From CAYLZN01 sp964387935 (lineage in GTDB: Bacteria > Acidobacteriota > Vicinamibacteria > Vicinamibacterales > JAFNAJ01), in assembly GCA_964387935.1 (NCBI GenBank), contig CAYLZN010000203.1, forward strand, positions 1 to 10,734: DNA of 10,734 nucleotides, in the 5' to 3' direction. The notes under the pieces were generated by a model. That model saw nothing but the letters and a program-made list of their open reading frames with translations. It had not been told where the DNA came from and ran no database searches. How positions within the stretch are numbered: the stretch's first letter is position 1; the number at the start of each line of letters is the position of its first letter. Position numbers and translations under genes: made by a program. Of the stretch, positions 1-6,060 are shown in pieces.

Positions 1-325
1 CGATGCGATCCCCCTGGGCGGGGATGTCGTAGGTATCGAAGCTCACCTGGAGGCGGGGGCTCGACCGGCGCATCTCGTCGTGAATCCACTGCGCCGCGGC
101 GCCGATGCCCCGGTCCGGCGCGTCCTGCGTGGACAGCGTGTTGCGCGTCTGGAAGGACACGAGTTTCTCGAGCAGCTGCCGTAGTCGTTGCTCGGACACC
201 TGGTCCAGCAAGGTCGCGATACGTGCATCGACGTCGGGCGCAGGCTGAGCCGACGCCGGCCACGACGTGCAGGGGACCAGACAGGACAGGACGAGCCACG
301 GGGCGAGGCGAAGACGGACCTTCAT
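1..325 (-). CDS. Secreted M28-like metallopeptidase, N-terminal part (runs off left edge)
   Basis: This reading frame is open from an ATG at 325 to the window edge, giving about 108 residues of a longer protein. A clear signal peptide is visible: basic start MKVRLRL, a hydrophobic stretch, then an ASA-Q cleavage site near residue 27. The mature part reads SEQRLRQLLEKLVSFQTRNT and then DRGIGAAAQWIHDEM. The combination 'LVSFxTRxT...RGIGAAxxWI' is the N-terminal prodomain-like region typical of M28/M20-type zinc aminopeptidases in Acidobacteriota and related bacteria. The metal ligands lie outside the window, so activity cannot be judged. A GAGG ribosome site sits 6 nt before the ATG. The gene lies downstream of the cyclotransferase-like gene on the same strand, with a repeat-filled 177-bp gap between them. 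Inferred role: exported peptide hydrolysis for amino acid supply. The family call rests on recognised sequence style, not on catalytic residues. Confidence 0.75.
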   Translation of the reverse strand, partial: MKVRLRLAPWLVLSCLVPCTSWPASAQPAPDVDARIATLLDQVSEQRLRQLLEKLVSFQTRNTLSTQDAPDRGIGAAAQWIHDEMRRSSPRLQVSFDTYDIPAQGDRI

Positions 326-351
326 CGCGGACCTCGAATGGGACGCCGGGG

Positions 352-446
352 CTGAAAGCCCCGGTGCTCCGAAGGGCGCCAGGACACCTGAAAGCCCCGG
401 CGCTCCGAAGGGCGCCAGGACACCTGAAAGCCCCAGCGCTCCGAGA
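352..446. repeat. 36-bp tandem direct repeat, about 2.6 copies
   Basis: Two full 36-bp units (352-387 and 388-423) differ at one base, and a third truncated unit follows (from 424). Each unit begins CTGAAAGCCCC and ends GGCGCCAGGACAC. The first copy is preceded by CCGGGG, which makes a perfect 8-bp stem: CCGGGGCT, loop GAA, AGCCCCGG (346-364). The second half of each unit can form another small hairpin (GGCGC / GCGCC). The units are directly adjacent with no spacers, so this is not a CRISPR array. It lies upstream of the M28-like gene start and downstream of the cyclotransferase gene. Confidence 0.9.
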
Positions 447-455
447 AGACAAGCA

Positions 456-497
456 CCGATAACCGATGATCGACAACCGATAACCGATAACCGATGC
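456..497. repeat. Heptamer array A (CCGATAA-type), 6 units
   Basis: Six consecutive 7-bp units read CCGATAA, CCGATGA, TCGACAA, CCGATAA, CCGATAA, CCGATGC. The array ends 5 nt from the stop codon of the cyclotransferase-like gene (TTA at 503-505), so on the sense strand of that gene it begins almost immediately after translation stops. The core AAC(C/T)G is shared with arrays D and E. Confidence 0.88.
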
Positions 498-502
498 CCG
501 GT

Positions 503-904
503 TTATCTTATCCGGACGTGTTCGAGGTAGTCGCCGGACGCGATCTGGGGCGCCTGGCCGAGGGGAGCGTTGTAGAAGTAGACCCAGACGTCGATGTTGC
601 GGCCGTCCTCGAGCGCGCAGGGGACGCTCGCGCGGGTGTAGAGGCTGCGATCCGGGTCGTCTGGCGCGTAGCCTTCCAGTTCGTCCAGGGCGGCCAGCAC
701 CGCGCGGGCGTCGATCATCTCGTAGACCTCGCCCCACACGCGACCGTCCGCCGCCGGCACCGCGGCCGGGTAGATCCCCAGATCGAACAGCGCAGCGTGA
801 ATCGACCCACGGCCAACGTAGGTGAGCTTGGTCTCGATGCCGACCCGGCGCCGGCGATCGAAGCCGGTCATCAACGTACCGTAGAAGAACGCCAGTTCGG
901 CCAA
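503..904 (-). CDS. Gamma-glutamylcyclotransferase-like (AIG2/GGCT fold) protein
   Basis: This 133-residue protein has the length and signature of the AIG2-like / gamma-glutamylcyclotransferase fold (YtfP, GGACT relatives). The N-terminal beta strand carries FFYGTLM (residues 6-12), whose YGTL loop binds the substrate carboxylate. VWGEVYEM (residues 57-63) follows, and LDELEGY (73-79) holds the conserved acid, with Glu77 as the expected catalytic residue. Family members release 5-oxoproline from gamma-glutamyl amino acids or gamma-glutamyl-lysine adducts; the exact substrate cannot be read from sequence. There is no signal peptide, so the protein is cytoplasmic. The start is TTG, chosen because a strong GGAGGT site lies 6 nt upstream and the YGTL strand follows directly. 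The stop codon is TAA and heptamer array A starts 5 nt beyond it. It may be co-transcribed with the downstream M28-like gene, although repeats separate them. Confidence 0.9.
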   Translation of the reverse strand: MAELAFFYGTLMTGFDRRRRVGIETKLTYVGRGSIHAALFDLGIYPAAVPAADGRVWGEVYEMIDARAVLAALDELEGYAPDDPDRSLYTRASVPCALEDGRNIDVWVYFYNAPLGQAPQIASGDYLEHVRIR

Positions 905-910
905 GGATAA

Positions 911-916
911 ACCTCC
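911..916 (-). promoter_or_regulatory. Ribosome binding site supporting a TTG start
   Basis: GGAGGT on the minus strand lies 6 nt upstream of the TTG at 904-902. No in-frame ATG or GTG lies at a better distance, so this site decides the start of the cyclotransferase-like gene. Confidence 0.75.
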
Positions 917-1189
917 GTCACGGGCGGTCTATGGGGACGAGTCGCGTGTCCGGCACGCGCGCGGACCAGCCGACTGCGGGAAGGACCTGACTGGCTAAGT
1001 CCTTCGATCCACAAATCCTGTGACGTATTGATCACTCAGGACTTAGTGCTGAGTGAGCAATATGGCGACAGCGTGGGCCCGCGACACGTCGCCGTCACTG
1101 CGAATCGAAGCACTAAGTGTAGGAGTGGGCGCGAAGCACGTCAAGGGAAGAAGGACCGCAGCAGCGGCCCCGGCATTGCGGCTGCACTG
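917..1189. other. Gene-free interval with mutually complementary segments
   Basis: No credible coding sequence is visible here. The interval must hold the promoter of the cyclotransferase-like gene (minus strand), but I see no convincing -10/-35 pair. It contains CTAAGTCCT (995-1003), complementary to AGGACTTAG (1038-1046). The overlapping ACTTAGTGC (1041-1049) is complementary to GCACTAAGT (1110-1118). The central segment also sits in the loop of a 7-bp hairpin, CACTCAG / CTGAGTG (1033-1039 with 1049-1055). A further pair GGCGAC / GTCGCC lies at 1064-1069 and 1088-1093. The central part is visibly less GC-rich than its surroundings. It could encode a structured leader or small RNA, or be a decayed element; neither is shown. 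Confidence 0.4.
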
Positions 1190-1228
1190 AAAAGAAAAAG
1201 GTCGCGGAGTCTCCTCGACTCCACGACC
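1190..1228 (-). terminator. Intrinsic (Rho-independent) terminator of the 1291-2304 gene
   Basis: On the minus strand an 11-bp stem GGTCGTGGAGT / ACTCCGCGACC, with one G-U wobble and a 7-nt loop, occupies 1228-1200. It is followed by TTTTTCTTTT (1199-1190). This is a textbook intrinsic terminator in the correct orientation, about 63 nt beyond the stop codon of the membrane-anchored protein gene. The mismatch on the plus strand (C opposite A) and the lack of a plus-strand T-tract show that it works leftward only. Confidence 0.88.
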
Positions 1229-1289
1229 TTGATCTTGGTGCCTTGTGCCCTGTGCCCTGAGCCTTGAGCCCTGAGCCTTGAGCCCGCCC
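1227..1289. repeat. Heptamer array B (CTCARGG-type on minus strand), about 9 units
   Basis: Read on the minus strand from the stop codon, in-phase 7-bp units follow: a degenerate first unit, then CTCAAGG, CTCAGGG, CTCAAGG, CTCAGGG, CACAGGG, CACAAGG, CACCAAG and ATCAAGG, with small frame-of-reading differences at the ends. The array fills the space between the stop codon (1291) and the terminator stem and touches both. The same unit types in the same order occur on the plus strand in arrays F and G. Confidence 0.85.
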
Positions 1290-1290
1290 T

Positions 1291-2304
1291 TTACTGCTGC
1301 CCCTCAGGCGCCGTGGTTCCCTTGAGCTGCTGCAGGACGTCGATCACCTCGGACGGCACCCGGAAGCCCAGTTCAACGGTCGTCCCAGATCCACCGAGCG
1401 TGACCGACTGCATGAGGGCCTGAAGTTCCGGCTTGGACCCGGCCTGCATGCGCCCCAGCGCCATGAACCCGTTGAGCACGTCACGGAGGTTCTTGGCCGA
1501 CTCCTCGTCGCGCGCCTCGGCACGGAGCACGCCGTCCAGCCCGCCGTTGATGTGCCCGGCCGCCGTGAAGTACTTGACGGCTGGCAGCCTGGCGATGACA
1601 CCCTCCGGCAGGTTGGCTCGACTGGCGAGAACGTCAAAGCGCCCGACGGCCCAGGCGTTGGCCGTCCCGTCCACCTCACCGATGAGCTTCATGAGCTCCG
1701 GGTTGGCGGTCACCGACTGGCCCGCCGCCTGGGTATCGATGGCCGTCCGGAGCGCAGCTTCGTCACCAGCCATCAGGAACTCCGGATCTACCAAGACGAC
1801 GGCCGGGGTGACGTGGGGACGAGTCGCCTCGCCCTCGGCCTCTGGCTGCCGTTCGGGCATCGTGATCAGCCGCAGTCCCTTGTAGTCCTCGATCACGGCA
1901 TTGTGCTCGCGGGCCAGCGCCTCCAGCCGGGCGAGGTCGAAGCGGCCACGGAGCATGACGAAACCCGACTTCTGCCCGTCGCGGGGGAGCATGCAGGCGA
2001 CGACCCGATCGATGTCCGTTTCGATGTCGATGCCGGTCTGGGTCTTGAACTCTTCCCGGCCCTGATCTTCGGGAGGCACGGCGCCCTGGAGCTTGTGGCG
2101 GAGTTCGGAGTTCATGACCTCGCGGACGTCGGCGTAGGCCACGACGGCGGCGTCCGCGGGCACGTAGGCAAGCTCCGGGGGGGCGCCTGGGCCGGAAAAC
2201 GCGCCTGTCGGAAGACCGCCGAAGTAGGCGACCAGTCCAGTGCAGAGGCCAGCAACGAGGAGTGCGGAGGAGCCAATGAGGAACTTGCGCGTACTGACAG
2301 TCAT
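1291..2304 (-). CDS. Membrane-anchored protein of unknown function
   Basis: I do not recognise a characterised family in this 337-residue protein. A single N-terminal transmembrane segment or uncleaved signal (about residues 8-30, FLIGSSALLVAGLCTGLVAY) is followed by a Gly/Pro-rich linker and an extracytoplasmic domain. That domain starts PPELAYVPADAAVVAYADVREVMNS, split here only by its own flow. The opening 'YVPADAxVVAYAxVR' resembles hypothetical secreted proteins common in Acidobacteriota, and its layout is like DUF3352-type proteins; this is an impression, not a match I can test. There is no lipobox and no visible catalytic motif. The body looks like two related alpha/beta halves. The start is fixed by AGAGGTGA 7 nt before the ATG. 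The ABC exporter operon lies upstream on the same strand, 125 nt away across a 35-bp inverted repeat. An intrinsic terminator follows at 1190-1228. Confidence 0.85.
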   Translation of the reverse strand: MTVSTRKFLIGSSALLVAGLCTGLVAYFGGLPTGAFSGPGAPPELAYVPADAAVVAYADVREVMNSELRHKLQGAVPPEDQGREEFKTQTGIDIETDIDRVVACMLPRDGQKSGFVMLRGRFDLARLEALAREHNAVIEDYKGLRLITMPERQPEAEGEATRPHVTPAVVLVDPEFLMAGDEAALRTAIDTQAAGQSVTANPELMKLIGEVDGTANAWAVGRFDVLASRANLPEGVIARLPAVKYFTAAGHINGGLDGVLRAEARDEESAKNLRDVLNGFMALGRMQAGSKPELQALMQSVTLGGSGTTVELGFRVPSEVIDVLQQLKGTTAPEGQQ

Positions 2305-2311
2305 CGGACGG

Positions 2312-2319
2312 TCACCTCT
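2312..2319 (-). promoter_or_regulatory. Ribosome binding site of the 1291-2304 gene
   Basis: AGAGGTGA on the minus strand lies 7 nt upstream of the ATG at 2304, supporting that start. Confidence 0.7.
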
Positions 2320-2352
2320 GTTCCTATTAACGACGAGGTTACACGAAAGTTC

Positions 2353-2427
2353 CGTGGGGTCAGGTCTTTACTTTTAGCGTTTTGGGGCAAAACCCCAAAA
2401 CGCTAAAAGTAAAGACCTGACCCCACG
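2353..2427. repeat. Perfect 35-bp inverted repeat with 5-nt loop (REP/MITE-like)
   Basis: The arms at 2353-2387 and 2393-2427 are exact reverse complements and enclose the loop CAAAA. The outer tips read CGTGGGGTCAGGTC and the inner part is AT-rich (TTTACTTTTAGCG), unlike the surrounding DNA. No transposase gene is inside, and I see no target-site duplication at the tips. The right arm ends 2 nt from the stop codon of the last ABC permease gene. In RNA from either strand it would form a very stable hairpin, but no T-tract follows, so it is not a standard intrinsic terminator. Outer ends of the form GGGGTCAGGTCTT are, from memory, common in dispersed palindromes of environmental bacteria and may belong to REP elements mobilised by Y1 (RAYT) transposases; that link is unverified. 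Confidence 0.92.
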
Positions 2428-2429
2428 CT

Positions 2430-3299
2430 TCACTGCTCCAGCACGTATTCCCGCCGCTCGACGGTCCGCACGGCGAGCGCCAGGAACACCAGCATGATCC
2501 CCAGGAGCACCACCACGCACGTCGTCAAAGACGGGGTGTCCTGGAACACGGCCTGGAGGAAGCTCAGGGCGCTGTCCGACGGCATGGTGTGGGGCACCAG
2601 GGCCTGGAGATAGTGCATGACGGTGAACTTCTTCAGGTAGCCCGGAAACACCAGCACGGCCGGCTCCCAGCCGAACAGGAAGATGAGCCCGGTCACGAGC
2701 GGCCGCTTGAACTGGGCGCCGACCCAGGCGAATACCGCACCATAGACGGCCAGGGCCAGGGCCAGAATGGCCAGGTCCTTCACCAGGGCCGGGAATGTCG
2801 CCGCGAGGCTCCCGCCGAGCCGCGGGACGATGAGGAAGTAGACCAGCATCACCGACGGCAGGACCACGAACACGGTGCAGGCCAGGTAGGCGAGGTACTT
2901 CCCCAGGAGCACGGCGCCGCGCCGGATGGGTCGGGTGAAGAGGTAGGTCAGGGTCTTGTCCTCCACCTCGTCGGCCATGAGCGCGGTGCCGTAGAACACC
3001 GCCAGGACGGGCACGCTGAAGCGAATATAGAAGAGCCAGAACATCGCGCCGAACGCACTGGGACCGGCCAGGTTACCGCCCCCGCCGGGTCCGGTGCCGA
3101 TGAGTGCGTCGAAGGCGCGCACGAGCAGGGCGATCAGAACCGGCCCCCCCACCACGAGCAGCATGAAGATGGTCCGCCGGGACCACAGCATCAAGCCCAG
3201 CGACAGGTCGAACACTCTGAACGCCGACGTCAGAAAGGATGGCACCGTCCGCGCGGGCGGGGCCGAAACGATCGCGGAGGCCTGGCTCGTCTCGCTCAT
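2430..3299 (-). CDS. ABC-2 type exporter permease (second pair)
   Basis: This integral membrane subunit of an ABC-2 exporter acts in the cytoplasmic membrane with the ATPase encoded just upstream. About six transmembrane segments are visible, for example TIFMLLVVGGPVLIALLV near the N-terminus and TTCVVVLLGIMLVFLALAV at the C-terminus. Between segments 2 and 3 lies DEVEDKTLTYLFTRPIRRG, the cytoplasmic 'E-x-G/K-T-L-xx-LxTRPxxR' signature of ABC-2 permeases. I chose the ATG at 3299 (289 residues) because a GGAG site lies 9 nt upstream. An alternative GTG at 3317 overlaps the ATPase stop as GTGA and would add six residues to a disordered N-terminus. This is the last gene of a four-gene operon. 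The transported substrate cannot be predicted. Confidence 0.9.
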   Translation of the reverse strand: MSETSQASAIVSAPPARTVPSFLTSAFRVFDLSLGLMLWSRRTIFMLLVVGGPVLIALLVRAFDALIGTGPGGGGNLAGPSAFGAMFWLFYIRFSVPVLAVFYGTALMADEVEDKTLTYLFTRPIRRGAVLLGKYLAYLACTVFVVLPSVMLVYFLIVPRLGGSLAATFPALVKDLAILALALAVYGAVFAWVGAQFKRPLVTGLIFLFGWEPAVLVFPGYLKKFTVMHYLQALVPHTMPSDSALSFLQAVFQDTPSLTTCVVVLLGIMLVFLALAVRTVERREYVLEQ

Positions 3300-3308
3300 C
3301 GTGTGCGG

Positions 3309-3312
3309 CTCC
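3309..3312 (-). promoter_or_regulatory. Ribosome binding site favouring the ATG at 3299
   Basis: GGAG on the minus strand lies 9 nt before the ATG at 3299. The competing GTG at 3317 has no clear site, only a GTGA stop-start overlap with the upstream gene. Confidence 0.5.
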
Positions 3313-3313
3313 G

Positions 3314-4240
3314 TCACTTCACCAGATACCGGAACACCGCCTGCAGGTTGTCATCCGGGGAGGTGACCTCCTCGATGGCCCCGCAGGTGCCAGACGCCGC
3401 CAGTTCGGTGAGGTAGGTGTAGAACGCGTCCGGTCTGGCGGTCTCGACCACCACCGCGTCGGCGTCGAGCCGCAGGCTGATGACGTGGTCGAGCGCCAGG
3501 AACTCCCGAGCCGCCACGCGGGGGTTCTCCACCCGCACCGAGACGGTGTGCGGATGTTCGTCGATGAGTTCCCGGATGTGGTGGACGTCGCCCTCGGCCA
3601 GGATGCGACCGTTGTTGATGAGCAGGATGTTCGACGTCATCGCCTCGATCTCGTGCAGGTTGTGGCTCGAGACGATGAGGCTCTTGCCGGCCCGGGCCCA
3701 GTCGCGGATCATCCGGATGGTCTTCCGGCGTCCGAGGGGATCCATCCCGGACAGCGGTTCGTCGAGGATGAGCAACTGCGGGTCGTGGGCGATCGCCTGT
3801 GCAAGCTTCACGCGCTGGCGCATCCCCTTGCTGTAGGCGCCGATCTTCTTGTCCGCGGCCTCGAGCAGGTCCACGGCCTCGAGCGCCCGCCGGGCTGCGG
3901 CCGCCGCGGCCGTCTCGGTCAGCCCGTTCAGGCGAATCAGCCCGCTCACCCACTCCAGCCCGGTCAGCCGCTCGTAGAAGGAGTCCTGCTCCGGGCAGAA
4001 GCCGATCTCGAAGAACAGCCTGGGGTTCGCCCAGATCGGCTCGCCGAGCACGGTGATCTCCCCCTTGCTCGGCTTGAGCTGGCCGGTCATGAGCTTCATG
4101 AACGTGGACTTCCCGGCGCCGTTCGGCCCGAGCAGCCCGGTGATGCCGGGCGGCACGGTCACAGTGACGTCGTTGAGCCCGATCACCTGGCCGTACCACT
4201 TCGACAACTGTGTGGCCGCGACCACCGGGGCAGCGCTCAC
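3314..4240 (-). CDS. ABC-2 exporter ATPase (second pair)
   Basis: This 308-residue nucleotide-binding subunit powers the permease encoded immediately downstream. All ABC ATPase motifs are present: Walker A GPNGAGKST (residues 38-46), Q-loop CPEQD with Gln85, signature YSKGMRQR (136-143), Walker B LLILDEP (156-162), D-loop SGMD (164-167) and switch His193. A C-terminal domain of about 90 residues follows, as in many ABC-2 exporters. The GTG start at 4240 overlaps the upstream permease stop by 4 nt (GTGA) and has GGAGGT 6 nt upstream, which indicates translational coupling. The frame stays open far upstream, but that extension runs through the permease gene and has no such start site. It shares its organisation with the first ATPase of the operon (5081-6010), so the two pairs probably arose from an old duplication. 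Confidence 0.95.
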   Translation of the reverse strand: MSAAPVVAATQLSKWYGQVIGLNDVTVTVPPGITGLLGPNGAGKSTFMKLMTGQLKPSKGEITVLGEPIWANPRLFFEIGFCPEQDSFYERLTGLEWVSGLIRLNGLTETAAAAAARRALEAVDLLEAADKKIGAYSKGMRQRVKLAQAIAHDPQLLILDEPLSGMDPLGRRKTIRMIRDWARAGKSLIVSSHNLHEIEAMTSNILLINNGRILAEGDVHHIRELIDEHPHTVSVRVENPRVAAREFLALDHVISLRLDADAVVVETARPDAFYTYLTELAASGTCGAIEEVTSPDDNLQAVFRYLVK

Positions 4241-5076
4241 GTGACCACCTCCACGCCCCTCACGCGGCGTTCCAGAATGGACGCCGACACGACGATCAGG
4301 CCGACAACCACGATCAGGGAGACGGCCACCGGGGTGTCGTAGCGCAGGCGCTGTCGGAAAATGAGGTCGCCAAGCTGCTCGAGGCTGGCCGTGAACGAGA
4401 GCCACGAGACGCTGCTCGAGCCGGTGATCCCGCGCAGGGCCTCGAACATCGCGCGCGTGAAGAGCACGAGGCCCGCGTAGAGCACGGCCACGAAGCGCGG
4501 GCTGTTCGAAAGCGAGGACAGGGCGAGCATGGAGAACGCGGCAGTCAGCACCTGGAGCAGCGAGTACACGGTGATGGCAGGCACCAGGAACAGGTGCTCG
4601 CGGATGAACGCGAAGCTGCCCGCGAAGAGCGCCTGCAGGAGCAGGAGCAGCATGGCCGGCACCCACGTCACGAGGAGCAGGAACACCACGAGGATGGCCA
4701 TCTTGCCGCCGACGTAGTCTGCACGCGTCAGCGGTTTCGAGAGGTAGATCTGCAGGGCGTTGGCGCGCCGGTCGCTCGCGATGAGCCCGGCGCCGACGAA
4801 GATGCTCACGAAGAACACGAATGTGCTCTGCTGGTCGAAGAACTCCCGGAAGGTCTCCGCCTTCATCGCGAGCATGCTCGCCTGCGGGAAGTTGGCCGAC
4901 ACGTAAATCTGCACGGCACGGACGATGAAGGGGATCCAGGCGAAGAGGAGGAGCCCCAGGAACGCGCGTTTCTTGAGGACGCCCATGATGCCGTGCGAGG
5001 CGATGACCGTCCACGCGCTCCGGGCGCTCTCCTTCCGCCCCTTGTAGCGCCGGTAGCTCTGATCGTGAATCGGCAC
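4237..5076 (-). CDS. ABC-2 type exporter permease (first pair)
   Basis: This 279-residue membrane subunit is predicted to have about six transmembrane segments. The first contains LGLLLFAWIPFIVRAVQIYV and the last VAVSLIVVVGLIVVSASIL. Between segments 2 and 3 is LIASDRRANALQIYLSKPLT, the counterpart of the ABC-2 cytoplasmic signature in the second permease. The GTG start at 5076 follows the ATPase stop by 4 nt and has GAGGAG 7 nt upstream; the frame continues further upstream, but only as an overlap with the ATPase gene. Its stop overlaps the next ATPase start by 4 nt. It most likely pairs with the 5081-6010 ATPase, although a mixed complex of both pairs cannot be excluded. The substrate is unknown. 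Confidence 0.92.
   Translation of the reverse strand: MPIHDQSYRRYKGRKESARSAWTVIASHGIMGVLKKRAFLGLLLFAWIPFIVRAVQIYVSANFPQASMLAMKAETFREFFDQQSTFVFFVSIFVGAGLIASDRRANALQIYLSKPLTRADYVGGKMAILVVFLLLVTWVPAMLLLLLQALFAGSFAFIREHLFLVPAITVYSLLQVLTAAFSMLALSSLSNSPRFVAVLYAGLVLFTRAMFEALRGITGSSSVSWLSFTASLEQLGDLIFRQRLRYDTPVAVSLIVVVGLIVVSASILERRVRGVEVVT
4247..4252 (-). promoter_or_regulatory. Ribosome binding site deciding the GTG start at 4240
   Basis: GGAGGT on the minus strand lies 6 nt before the GTG of the second ATPase, inside the 3' end of the upstream permease gene. Confidence 0.8.
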
Positions 5077-5080
5077 GGCG

Positions 5081-6010
5081 CTACTCCTCGCCCACGGCGC
5101 GCGCGAACACGTCCTCGAGGGTCGGCACGCTCGGGCGCAGGTGCCGGACCTGCACGCGGTGCCGCGCGGCCAGCGAGAACAGGTCCTGCGGCCCCATCCC
5201 CTCCGGCACGAAGACCCGCATGATGTCCTCCTCGGTGGCGTGGCACTCGATGTGGTGCGCGCGGAGCACCTCGACGAACCCACGGTCGTCGCCCTTGAGC
5301 CTCAGTTCGAAGACGCGGCCACTGGGACCTTTGAGCTTCTCGATGGGGCCGGCCGCAGCCACTCGGCCCTTGTCCAGCACCACCACCTCATCGCAGGTGA
5401 ACTCGACGTCGGGCAGCAGGTGCGACGACAGGATCAGGCTCACGCGCTTGTTGTGGGCGAGATCGCGGATGAGGGCCAGCATCTCGTCGCGGCCCTTGGG
5501 ATCCATCCCGTTGGTGGGCTCGTCGAGGAACAGCAGGTCGGGATCGTGGACGAGCGCCTGCGCGAGCTTGATCCGCTGCTTCATGCCGGTGGAATAGGTC
5601 TCGACGTTCCGGTAGCGTGCCTCGCCCAGCCCGACGTAATAGAGCACTTCGTGGGCGCGCTGCATGGCGTCCACCGCCGGCAGGCCCGCGAGCTGACCGC
5701 AGTACCCGACGAAGCTCACGGCATTCATGCCGGGGATGTGCGCGTCGTTCTCCGGCATGTAGCCGATCCGCGCCCGAAGCTCCTGGGGCTTCTGCGCGAC
5801 GTCCATGCCGAGCACCTGCATCCGCCCCCGGTCGGGTGTGAGGAACCCGAGGAGCGACTTGAGGATGGTGCTCTTGCCGGCGCCATTGGGCCCGAGCAGG
5901 CCCACCGCGCCCGACGCGAAGCTCGCCGTCACTTCCTTGAGCGCCTGGTTCGAGCCGTAGGTGACGGAGACGGCGTCGAGGATCACGGCGGGAGGCAACG
6001 TGTCAGTCAT
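5081..6010 (-). CDS. ABC-2 exporter ATPase (first pair), first gene of the operon
   Basis: This 309-residue nucleotide-binding subunit contains Walker A GPNGAGKST (residues 40-48), signature YSTGMKQR (139-146), Walker B LLFLDEP (159-165), D-loop NGMD (167-170) and switch His197. The Q-loop position reads MPEND, with Asn88 where the sister ATPase has Gln85. Substitution near this site is seen in CcmA-like subfamilies, so it need not abolish activity. A C-terminal domain of about 90 residues follows. The ATG start at 6010 has only a weak GGA-type ribosome site. A perfect TATAAT lies at 6057-6052 on the same strand, about 40 nt upstream, and should drive the whole four-gene operon. It stands next to the first permease, its likely partner. 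Confidence 0.95.
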   Translation of the reverse strand: MTDTLPPAVILDAVSVTYGSNQALKEVTASFASGAVGLLGPNGAGKSTILKSLLGFLTPDRGRMQVLGMDVAQKPQELRARIGYMPENDAHIPGMNAVSFVGYCGQLAGLPAVDAMQRAHEVLYYVGLGEARYRNVETYSTGMKQRIKLAQALVHDPDLLFLDEPTNGMDPKGRDEMLALIRDLAHNKRVSLILSSHLLPDVEFTCDEVVVLDKGRVAAAGPIEKLKGPSGRVFELRLKGDDRGFVEVLRAHHIECHATEEDIMRVFVPEGMGPQDLFSLAARHRVQVRHLRPSVPTLEDVFARAVGEE

Positions 6011-6051
6011 GCGTCCACGAGGATATACGGGACCGGGTCATTGGGCGTTCG

Positions 6052-6057
6052 ATTATA
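6052..6057 (-). promoter_or_regulatory. Probable -10 hexamer of the ABC operon promoter
   Basis: TATAAT on the minus strand matches the sigma-70 consensus exactly and would place the transcript start about 35 nt before the ATG at 6010. The place where a -35 hexamer should be is filled by heptamer array C, and no TTGACA-like sequence is present there. Confidence 0.55.
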
Positions 6058-6060
6058 AGG

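Noticed and set aside
346..446. Possible CRISPR array from regularly spaced 36-bp repeats
   Set aside because: The units are directly adjacent with no unique spacers, there are fewer than three full copies, and no cas genes are nearby.
1028..1267. Open frame of 79 codons on the plus strand
   Set aside because: It runs through the terminator and heptamer array B, has no ribosome site, and its translation is low-complexity without family resemblance.
2353..2427. Intrinsic terminator of the ABC operon
   Set aside because: The stem is far longer than usual and no T-tract follows on either strand. A dispersed palindrome is a better description, though it may still affect transcription.
4241..5014. 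Extension of the second ATPase to 566 residues
   Set aside because: The extension is the permease gene read in another frame, giving Arg/Pro/Ala-rich nonsense. The GTG at 4240 has GGAGGT and a 4-nt overlap.
5141..6058. Long plus-strand open frames across the ABC genes and others such as 8746-10257 on the minus strand
   Set aside because: They are antisense shadows of high-GC genes with Arg/His/Glu-rich translation and no recognisable domain.
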